From assembly GCA_002070045.1 (NCBI GenBank), contig MWCN01000160.1, positions 1 through 34,232 on the forward strand: 34,232 nt of DNA, read 5' to 3'. This document shows, piece after piece, positions 9,501 to 17,300 of the stretch. The notes below the pieces were generated by a model that was given only the letters and a program-made list of their open reading frames with translations, did no database searches and was not told the origin of the DNA. How positions within the stretch are numbered: position 1 is the stretch's first letter; the number at the start of each line of letters is the position of its first letter. A program made the position numbers and the translations under genes. Source of the DNA: Candidatus Cloacimonetes bacterium ADurb.Bin211 (GTDB lineage Bacteria; Cloacimonadota; Cloacimonadia; Cloacimonadales; Cloacimonadaceae).

Positions 9501-10625
9501 ACTGCCTGGGATTGTTATCGTCGCCTTTTACAAAGCTGGGGAATGGCATATGGTATAGACCGGGATGAATTTGATGCGGTTATGATTTCTTATAAACGTC
9601 GGTATAAAGTGCAGCTAAAGACTCAGTTTACACCAGAGCAAATGAGAGATATGTGCAATTCTTATAAAAAAGTTTTAGCACTTCATAAGGTTTCCTTTGA
9701 ACAGGATGTGTTCCTTCAGCTTAAACAGGCTATAAATCATGTTTTAGATTCCTGGAACACGGATAGAGCACGTTTATATCGTCAAAAACTTCAGATTGCA
9801 GATGATTGGGGCACAGCCGTTCTTATCCAGAAAATGATTTTAGGTAATATCAGTCTTGATTCTGGCACGGGTGTAGCATTCACTTATGCAGATTGGAGTA
9901 AAGAACCAGGAATAACTCTGAATGGTGATTTTACCTTATGCAGTCAAGGAGAAGATGTAGTAGCAGGATTGGTGTATACCCTACCTATATCCGAACAGCA
10001 AAGGAAACTATCCAAATCACCTGTGCCGGTTTCTCTGGAAAAAGACTTCCCGGAAATTTATGCTCGCCTATTATCTCTAGCTCGCCAATTGATAAAAGAA
10101 CGAGGCTATCCTCATCAAGAGATAGAGTTCACTTTTGAGGGACCTCGTAAAGAGCAATTGTATATTCTGCAAACTCGGAATCAACTGATAACCAAAGTTA
10201 AACAATATACTGTGTTCAATGTACCAAAGCGTGAACTGAAACTATTAGGCAATGGAATTGGAGTGGGGAAGGGTGTCCTGAATGGAATCATTGTCATTTC
10301 TCGTAAAGATATAGATGAACTCAAAGATATGAATTTACCTTTAATTCTAGTTAAACCGGATACAGTTCCTGAGGATATGGAACTATTATTTGACTGTCAG
10401 GGCTTGCTAACTTCTCGTGGTGGTGTCACTTCTCATGCTGCGGTAACAGCCGTCCGCCTGGGAATTATAGGTGTAGTTAATTGTCGTCAACTCAAGGTAT
10501 TAGAAGAAGAAAATATTTGTCGTATCGGAGATTATATACTGCATCCCGGCGAAAAAATAGCTATTGATGCTTCCAGTGGTTCAATCTATCTTGGACATTA
10601 CCCGGTTGAAACCATACCTGGTTAA
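6558..10625 (+). CDS. Dikinase-like protein: large helical N-terminus plus PPDK ATP-grasp and phosphohistidine domains
   Basis: The protein is 1355 residues from a TTG start; a GAGGA ribosome site sits 5 bases upstream, and there is no in-frame ATG before the upstream stop. Residues 1 to about 865 are predominantly helical and resemble no family I know. From about 868 the protein follows pyruvate phosphate dikinase closely: the ATP-grasp module has SVRSGAPMSLPGAMSTFLNI, later DDWGTAV, SGTGVAFT, and SQGEDVVAGL. In the GEF stretch of PPDK the Glu is Asp (NGDF). The phosphohistidine module has TSRGGVTSHAAV with His about 1293. It ends there: the C-terminal PEP/pyruvate-binding barrel is absent, so it cannot be an ordinary PPDK or PEP synthase. 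It probably passes ATP phosphate through the histidine to another acceptor, perhaps bound by the N-terminal region (inference). A GAPDH-like gene follows after 35 bases. Confidence 0.8.
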   Translation: MDKIQSQALAENLAQTQVKEIVLSPESQWLLKQSANYFGIQQRTKQFLEEFHHPYANWDEVLFLLRQSVVGDLWFYLQLSERDKALSIILGIFEEIFQKAEKKETRQKAITEFLSFVSALASQEQVPQIVLEHCREILEKWHKDCPSLFIPLTGQCYSTFKLLSNRISHPERLLSLLISIYQSSLELWKSSSSIEEWYDKYADLITLSRSYLTRTIGTRFYNQQLNRLGKIKSIEELKEIPSFTEIAVRHRDLLAKFPSLQEKIHYIFYLLSLPTMSGLTDHLLWDFNRILGHLRETLSAKDINALLDSVFEYLAEYRDVHTSIVLDCVLTIGKAVLDPQEPELGKRLIRKIIDLGFIPPGEIKINRDWQIIANKNHIKNIRVWLQLISIDPSFCKDLLAALTISIIQQGIFVSDTDLFQKDVSSFLNSEIKPIYVQAKHLLRLLPVFYNEIGAEGEIRDLSTEIDELCYRKDLLMHFVRKQVHTESNNTQIQLLQEILNYWIDLDPNHLKGLVPEDVEKYISHPDELNQKQHQAVNKFLNDHNLDVKTLLNQSWQSIAPFFKSIKNEDIPLKKLELLCRIYYLLLDKYQLDPYDITKFLSRYNWFDQKEQLRLKQSLGRNDYDSSIHQMLNYIGRLNKIVLDPQPTQAWENIYYKRHIAAGIPSMYGQYREPKLEAMGIIFRLENLVERLIEKSIKQLNLEYLTAKTLKRIIHILELYELGLTHEGYSVSAFSNALEMLKSSQRVVRLSLDQYLDLFKQIKDSITDLINEHFYRFYEQELSHSPVKGVPGKYKKQTYQQMFAEEFFRKLLGSSFLVQSMDNFISQIITSLNSMKTIFAPEDLTKVMSYDPDLLFVPLHTNNRRLDNQVLLGAKAYFLKKMIQYEFPIPAGIVITTELFRARNIINAHPEIEKELDEKIRFNVSRIENYTGLEYGNPEAPLLLSVRSGAPMSLPGAMSTFLNIGMNDEITLKLSTMPNFGWTAWDCYRRLLQSWGMAYGIDRDEFDAVMISYKRRYKVQLKTQFTPEQMRDMCNSYKKVLALHKVSFEQDVFLQLKQAINHVLDSWNTDRARLYRQKLQIADDWGTAVLIQKMILGNISLDSGTGVAFTYADWSKEPGITLNGDFTLCSQGEDVVAGLVYTLPISEQQRKLSKSPVPVSLEKDFPEIYARLLSLARQLIKERGYPHQEIEFTFEGPRKEQLYILQTRNQLITKVKQYTVFNVPKRELKLLGNGIGVGKGVLNGIIVISRKDIDELKDMNLPLILVKPDTVPEDMELLFDCQGLLTSRGGVTSHAAVTAVRLGIIGVVNCRQLKVLEEENICRIGDYILHPGEKIAIDASSGSIYLGHYPVETIPG

Positions 10626-10660
10626 AATATTATATCATAAAAATAGATAAGGAGAAAAAA

Positions 10661-11914
10661 ATGAACATCCAACCTAAAGGTCAAAAGCTACTTGGAATCA
10701 ATGGATTGGGCAGAATAGGCAAGCTTCTGCTCTGGAATCAGATTCATCTGCGTCATTTTGATGGCATTGTCATTAATTTTGGCAGAGAAGTAGGAAAAAG
10801 CCTGGATGACCTGATTCAGGTTATGGAAATGGATTCCACCTATGGAAGTATCCACAAATTCCTGTATGGAATAGTTGGAAAAAAGGCAGAAATTAAGGTT
10901 ATAGACCCGGAAAAACCTGTTCTGGAGATTGAAGGAATGCCTATCACGGTATTACGTACCGCTCGTGACCCTAAGGATATTAACTGGTTAGAAGAAGGCG
11001 TGCGTATAGTAGTTGATTGCACTGGTAATTTTTTAGACCCCAATATCTCTCCAGAAAAAGGAGTGCCCTGCCTGAGAGGTCATTTAGCAGCAGGGGCTCT
11101 CAAGGTCATTTGTTCAGCTCCTTTCAAAAGTAAGGCAGCGGTGATGGAAGATAATCCAGATACTATAACGATGATTTATGGTATTAATCATCTCAATTAC
11201 GACCCTCAAAAACATCATATAATCTCAGCTGCAAGCTGCACTACTACCGGTCTGGCTCATATGATAAAACCACTTCTGGAACATAAAGAAACTGCCAGTA
11301 TAATGACTGCATCTATGAGCACTATTCATGCTGCAACCAATTCTCAAAGTATACTGGATTCTGTCCCTAAGGCTGGAGCTTCCGATCTTCGTAAAACTAG
11401 AAGTGTGCTGAATAATATCATCCTTTCTACTACTGGTGTATCTAAGGCTCTGGAACTGGTGATGCCAGAAATTAAAAATATAGGTTTTATGGCTGATTCT
11501 GTGCGAATTCCTACTAACACTGTTTCTCTTATTAACCTTAATGTAACTTTCCACGCAGAACTAAATGAACTGGGACAACCCAATATCACCAGAAAACTAA
11601 TCAATGACATTTATAAACAAGCTGCAGAGGGTCCACAAAATGGATTATTGATGTATACTGAAAGACAAAATGTATCAGCTGATATGATTGGCACGATGGC
11701 CGCAGTTGTGATAGAAGCAAATGAGACTCACACCCGCACGAGTTTTATTGCAGTTCCACCTAAAACCCTGAAAGAATTAGGTGCACCATATGATAAAAGT
11801 GTCTATATGCCAGTAACTCACGCTAAAATCTTTGGCTGGTATGATAATGAGCTCGGTTCATACACCAATTGTCTTTCTCGCCTGGTAAATTATATAGATG
11901 AGACCACGCCTTGA
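10661..11914 (+). CDS. Divergent glyceraldehyde-3-phosphate dehydrogenase paralogue
   Basis: The protein has 417 residues, against about 335 for canonical GAPDH and 332 for the second copy at 23436. The Rossmann motif GLGRIG (15-20) and the catalytic pair C193 (SAASCTTTGLA) and H223 (STIHAATNSQ) are retained, as is the C-terminal WYDNE. Differences are notable. The Asp that grips the NAD ribose in canonical GAPDH (AINDI) is replaced in VINFGREVG. The Asn after SCTT is Thr, and insertions lie around 60-90, 125-145 and 365-385. A dehydrogenase acting through a thioester is likely, but cofactor choice (perhaps NADP) and substrate may have changed. A strong AAGGAG site precedes the ATG. It is 35 bases downstream of the dikinase-like gene and probably co-transcribed. 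The superfamily call is secure; the exact reaction is not. Confidence 0.85.
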   Translation: MNIQPKGQKLLGINGLGRIGKLLLWNQIHLRHFDGIVINFGREVGKSLDDLIQVMEMDSTYGSIHKFLYGIVGKKAEIKVIDPEKPVLEIEGMPITVLRTARDPKDINWLEEGVRIVVDCTGNFLDPNISPEKGVPCLRGHLAAGALKVICSAPFKSKAAVMEDNPDTITMIYGINHLNYDPQKHHIISAASCTTTGLAHMIKPLLEHKETASIMTASMSTIHAATNSQSILDSVPKAGASDLRKTRSVLNNIILSTTGVSKALELVMPEIKNIGFMADSVRIPTNTVSLINLNVTFHAELNELGQPNITRKLINDIYKQAAEGPQNGLLMYTERQNVSADMIGTMAAVVIEANETHTRTSFIAVPPKTLKELGAPYDKSVYMPVTHAKIFGWYDNELGSYTNCLSRLVNYIDETTP

Positions 11915-11927
11915 GTTTAAGCTCAAG
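11910..11927. terminator. Weak hairpin between convergent genes
   Basis: CTTGAG-TTTAAG-CTCAAG forms a 6-bp stem overlapping the GAPDH-like stop codon, between it and the convergent copper ATPase gene. There is no run of T on either side, so terminator function is doubtful. Confidence 0.25.
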
Positions 11928-11929
11928 AT

Positions 11930-14158
11930 TTAGAGATGGCGTAATTCACGACGCAATAGATTAGCATTACTAACCACCGTTACTGAGCTGATAGCCATAG
12001 CTATTTCAGCGATAATAGGATGTAACGCACCAAAAATAGCTAAGGGGATGGCAATAACATTGTAAAAGAAAGCCCAAAATAAATTCTGCTTAATCTTCTG
12101 GAAGGTTGCTAGCGAAAGCTTTATAGCCTTGGGGATGAGCTCTAATTTATTGGGAACGATTACTATATCTGCTGATTCTATGGCTATATCTGCTCCCTGA
12201 CCAAGAGCTATACCAATATCTGCTTGTTTAAGTGCTGGAGCATCGTTGATGCCATCTCCTACCATTGCTAAAGCACCATATTCTTTCTTTAATTCTTTAA
12301 TGATACGAGCTTTATCCTGGGGAAGTGCATCTGCTATAAATTTATTGATACCACATTCTTTCGCAATGCTGGCTGTAGTCTCTTGATTATCACCACTCAA
12401 TAAAATACTTTCAATTCCCATTTCTCTTAGAGTATTCACTACACTAAAAGCTTCAGGACGAATGGTATCTGCTAGATACAGAATACCCAAAACTTGCTCA
12501 TTATCCATTAAAAATACAGAAGTGGCATAAGGATAGGGATTATCTTTTAAACTAAGTTCATCTGTTTTAATGCCCTTTTCTATTAACAGAGCAAGATTTC
12601 CCAGATAGTAGGTCTGACCATTTATTTTAGCCGAAATCCCTTTTCCACTATAGTTAGTAAATTCTTCAATAGGCAAAGCTTTCAGATTACGAACCAGAGC
12701 TTCTGAAATAATAGCTTTAGCCAGAGGATGTTCACTTCCTTGTTCCAGACTGAAAGAAATCTGTAATATCTCTTGCTCAGAAAGTTTTGGACTCATTATC
12801 TTTAAAAGTTTTAAGTTCCCATAAGTTATAGTGCCTGTTTTATCAAAAACTATAGCTTTTACATCTTTCATCCTTTGTAAAGCTTCTCCATTCCTAATAA
12901 GAATTCCTCTTTCAGCTCCAACACCACTTCCCACCATTAGAGCTGTAGGTGTGGCTAGTCCCAGAGCACAGGGACAGGCAATCACCAGCGTTGCGATTGC
13001 TGCCATCAAGGCTGCAGCTAAGCCATAATTGGCAGAACTTAGAGGAATAATTGTCCTGATTGCATCGCTTATATTACTCATAAAGGATGGAAATAGTAAC
13101 CAGGCAAAAAAAGTCAAAACAGATAACATCAAAACAACTGGAACAAATACAGATATTATCTTATCCGCTAGTAACTGAACTGGAACTTTGGAATGCTGAG
13201 CGTCCTCCACCATTTTTACTACTTGAGCCAGAAAACTGTCCTTACCTACTTTTTCGGTCTGCACTTTAATAAAGCCATCAAGGTTTAAAGTTGCGCCCAA
13301 AACTCTATCGCCAGTTTGACGATATACTGGTAAAGATTCTCCCGTGGCAATAGATTCATCAAGATTAGCACTTCCTTCAATAATAATTCCATCTGCTGGA
13401 ACTTTTGCTCCTGCTTTTACCAGAAAAATATCCCCTACCTTAAGTTTATGTACTGGAATCTCTCTCTCTTCACCATCTATGAGCACAATTGCAGTTTTTG
13501 CTCCCAAATTTATAAGTTCCCTAATCGCTGAAGAAGCTTGACCTCGTGCTTTTGTCTCCAGGTATCTACCAGTTAAATGAAATGCTAAAATCATTGCTGC
13601 AATTCCACTAAAGTCCTCTGCTCTTATCCCTTTCACGATTAAAGATAAAGGTACCACCAGCAAGGAGGCAATTGTGCCTATTGCTATCAATACATCCATA
13701 TTTGTACCACCAGTACTTATCGCCTTAAAAGCAGAAACATAGACTTTACGAGCAGGAAAACACATCCCCAATATAGTTAAAGAAAATATTATCCAGTTTG
13801 CTGTTTGATGCCAGGAAGCCATATCTTGAGGTATCATCATTAGTAACATTATCACCATCACAATGATAGCTACTATCCACATCTGAATCATATTCTTCCT
13901 GGCTATTTGCACTTTCTGTATCTGTTCATTTTCTGTCAGTATAATACTTTCCCGCACAGAATAGCCAAGAGATTCTATGGTTTTTTCGATATCTTCAACC
14001 TTAAGATATCTATCATCATATTCAATAGAAGCTTCTTCCAGTCCCAGATTTACACTAGCTGAAATCACCCCCTTTAAACTGGATAGAGCTTTTTCTACTC
14101 GTGCACTACAGGCTGCACAATGCATTCCATCAATTCCAATATTTATCTGTTGTTTCAT
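11930..14158 (-). CDS. copA: Copper-exporting P1B-type ATPase
   Basis: This 742-residue enzyme starts with one heavy-metal-associated domain (GMHCAACSARV, C14 and C17). It continues with transmembrane helices, the actuator TGES motif (ATGESLPV) and the CPC transport motif in ACPCALGLATP at about residue 395. The phosphorylation motif DKTGT is at about 440, followed by the SEHPLAKAI His-Pro motif and GDGINDAP. The last helices contain FFYN and MAISSVTVVSNA, the Tyr-Asn and Met-x-x-Ser-Ser pattern of Cu(I)-specific P1B-1 pumps, so Cu(I) (or Ag(I)) export is favoured over Zn, Cd or Pb. It acts in the cytoplasmic membrane. The start has a proper AGGAG site. It stands alone between two plus-strand genes; I see no CsoR or CueR gene or obvious copper operator nearby. 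Confidence 0.95.
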   Translation of the reverse strand: MKQQINIGIDGMHCAACSARVEKALSSLKGVISASVNLGLEEASIEYDDRYLKVEDIEKTIESLGYSVRESIILTENEQIQKVQIARKNMIQMWIVAIIVMVIMLLMMIPQDMASWHQTANWIIFSLTILGMCFPARKVYVSAFKAISTGGTNMDVLIAIGTIASLLVVPLSLIVKGIRAEDFSGIAAMILAFHLTGRYLETKARGQASSAIRELINLGAKTAIVLIDGEEREIPVHKLKVGDIFLVKAGAKVPADGIIIEGSANLDESIATGESLPVYRQTGDRVLGATLNLDGFIKVQTEKVGKDSFLAQVVKMVEDAQHSKVPVQLLADKIISVFVPVVLMLSVLTFFAWLLFPSFMSNISDAIRTIIPLSSANYGLAAALMAAIATLVIACPCALGLATPTALMVGSGVGAERGILIRNGEALQRMKDVKAIVFDKTGTITYGNLKLLKIMSPKLSEQEILQISFSLEQGSEHPLAKAIISEALVRNLKALPIEEFTNYSGKGISAKINGQTYYLGNLALLIEKGIKTDELSLKDNPYPYATSVFLMDNEQVLGILYLADTIRPEAFSVVNTLREMGIESILLSGDNQETTASIAKECGINKFIADALPQDKARIIKELKKEYGALAMVGDGINDAPALKQADIGIALGQGADIAIESADIVIVPNKLELIPKAIKLSLATFQKIKQNLFWAFFYNVIAIPLAIFGALHPIIAEIAMAISSVTVVSNANLLRRELRHL

Positions 14159-14355
14159 TATATTTTATTACTCCTATTCTTATTAAAAACTTATACAAAA
14201 AAATTGGAAAGTCAATTTCTTTTTACTATGAAGGAAGAAGAGGCTTTCCTTGAAATATCCTGTTCGCCTGTCACCAATAAAAATATTTATTTTTGCACCA
14301 TTTTTTGCTTATTCCTAACAAGATATAAATTCCTGATTATTAAAGGAAATAACTT

Positions 14356-17300
14356 ATGCCCCTAAAAAATTATATATATTTATCTCTGATACTTATATTA
14401 TCGGCTCCAATTTTTCTAATGGCTGAAAACTTTTTTAATATCATTAACACCTCAGACAACTCTATCCAAATTCACTTTGAGCTCCCTTCTTGGTCTATGG
14501 AAAGAAATGAAGCTAATAATCTATCCAGCGTTAAAATAGATGATGTTCCCTATCTTTTTCTGGAAGAAACTGAAACTCTTCCTGTGTTTAGTACTATGAT
14601 TGCCATTCCTTGCCAGGGTGGAGTAAGTATTCAGATAAACTCAACTCAACAAAATATTCAGAATCAAATTAAACTTAATTTTGACTCGTTACTTAGTTCT
14701 GAGAAAGCAAACGGAAGATATAATGAAGAATTATATCCTGCTAGTTCAGTAGTTATTTCAGAACCTCAGATTATGCGTGATTTTCGTATTGTCACTTTAA
14801 ATATCTATCCCTTCCAGTATGACCAGAGTAAACAAACTTTATCCATCTTAGAATCAATTGATATTCAATTAAATTATGATAATCAACCTTCTATCAATGA
14901 AATAGATCCTCCCTTGAATTTATCTCCTGCCTTTGCTAATATTTATCCCGCTTTGATATTGAATTATGAACAGTTTATTACTCGTGATGAAATAACTTAT
15001 TCTCGTCCTAGAATGTTAGTTATATATGGAAATTATTCAGAAACTACATATCAAACTCAGGTTAATAACTATATTACCTGGAAAAAACAGAAAGGTTATT
15101 TGATTAATGCTGTCAGTACTGCAATCACAGGAACTAATACCAATTCCATAAAAAATTACATCCAGAGCCAGTATGATAATCCTAATACTCGTCCCGATTA
15201 TATTGTCCTCATTGGTGATACATCTGGTAATATGTCAATCCCCAGTTATAGTAGTTATATTGATTACTACTACACCTGGTTAGCTGGAAATGATAATCTG
15301 GGCGATGCAGCTATAGGACGAATATCCGTGGAGACCACAGCCGATATGGTAAATTATATGGCAAAGGTCTATGCTCTGGAACAAGATATAAATATTAGCA
15401 ATGCTTCCTGGCTTAATAGAATGGTCCTCGTTGGAGATTCTGGAAGTTCTGGTATTTCTACTATTTATACCAATAGGTATATACACGACCATTCCTTGAT
15501 GATTAATCCTTCCTATACTTACACTGAAGTTTATGGAACTTCTCCTTCTTCCACCACTATCAATAATGCTATTAATCAAGGAGTGGTTTTTTATAATTAT
15601 CGTGGATACATAGGAATGAGCGGATGGCCCAGTACTATCAATCAACTAAATAACGGTTATAAGCTATTTCATAGTGTGTTCATTACCTGTAATACTGGTA
15701 CCTTTAATAGTGGAACGAGTACTACTGAAGCAGTAGTCCGCTTTGGAACTGCCGCAACTTTAGGAGGTGCTATAACCTCTATCGGGATGGCTACTTCCTC
15801 AACTCATACACCTATGAATAACTGTCTGGATGTGGGAATCTTCCATAGCATTTATCCTCTTGGAATGCGTAATATGAGCGAAGCATTGCTTTATGCTAAA
15901 CTCTATCTTTATGCTGTTTATGGTGTCAGTCATCCCACTCAGGCTAATAATTTCGCTGGCTATTGCAATCTTATAGGAGACCCTACTGCTGCAGTTTATG
16001 TGGGTATTCCTTCCACATTTACTTGCAATGCACCTACTTCCATTGCAGCTGGAACTTCCAATCTGGAAATAACAGTTCTTAATAACTCTAATCAAATAGT
16101 TTCAGGTGCTTCTGTAGTATTAAGTAATGCCAACGGACAGCAAGCTTTAGCGTTCACCAATGCTCAAGGTAAAGCCTATCTGGAATTTGCTTCTAATCTT
16201 TCTGGTTCTTTAACCTTAACTATAAATAAAGATGATTTTAAACCTCTAGTCTCAACTATTAATATCGCATCTACTGGGGGAATAGTCTATAATAATGTTG
16301 AGATTAACGATAATATAGGGGGAAATGGCAATGGTCTGATAGATGCAGGAGAGCCTATTGATTTGTTTGTGTTTCTGAAAAATACATCCACTCAAGTTTT
16401 GAATCCTTCTGGCAATGCCTATTGTTCTGATCCCTATATTACCTTAATCAATGCGGATAGAATAGAATACAATAACATCAATCCTCAAGCTATCGGTGCC
16501 AATATAGAACCTATAATCATCCAAATTGCACCCGATTGCCCCGATCAACATCAATTTTCTTTAAAATTCGTTGCTGAAACAACAGCAGGTAGCTGGGAAG
16601 TATTTATTCCCTTTACTGTGCATAATGGTAATTTAAATATAACCTCTTATACTTTTATCGGTGCTCCCAACAACTGTATTTCTCCGGGTGATAATTTACC
16701 TATGTCTATCAATCTATCAAATGTTGGTTCACTAGCTTTAAATGGTATAAATGCAAGACTCCGCTCTTATGATACTTACTTTGTGGTATTAGATTCTACT
16801 GGAACTTATGCTTCCATCCCGGTTGGTTCAGCTGTTGCTAATAATTCTGACACTTTTAGCGTTTTTGCTCGCAGTACCTGTATTGATGGTATGGTTATAC
16901 CTCTGGAACTTTATCTCTACAACTCTGTTGGTTATAAGGAAACTATCTATTTTACCGTCACCATTGGACAAACAACAGTACACGATCCATTAGGACAGGA
17001 TGCTTACGGATATTTTATCTTTGATCAGGGGGACACTGGTTATACTCAATGTCCAACCTATAATTGGATTGGGATAGCACCTGCCGAAGGAGGTAATGGA
17101 ATTCTATTAGCACTTACTGATCCGGGAAATTCAAGTGATGAAGGAGATCAGACTTCAGCTGTAGCTATAACTACGGTAAATCTTCCCTTCCCTTTTAAAT
17201 TCTATGGGATAGAATACTCTCGAGCTTCCATTTGTTCAAATGGGTTCATTGCTTTCGGCCAAACTCAAGATGCGGATTGGCGTAACTGGAGAATCCCTGA

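Noticed and set aside
6558-10625. Calling this gene ppdK or ppsA
   Set aside because: The PEP/pyruvate-binding C-terminal barrel is absent and most of the protein is unrelated to those enzymes.
11225-11610. Overlapping minus-strand frames inside the GAPDH-like gene
   Set aside because: The plus-strand frame encodes a clear GAPDH-family protein; these have no independent support.
14120-14365. 81-codon frame between copA and the giant secreted protein gene
   Set aside because: Its hydrophobic composition comes from AT-rich DNA, it overlaps copA antisense, and it has no ribosome site.
15280-16095. Minus-strand frames of 98-121 codons inside the giant secreted protein gene
   Set aside because: They are antisense shadows with biased Ser/Ile composition, no ribosome sites and no recognisable domains.
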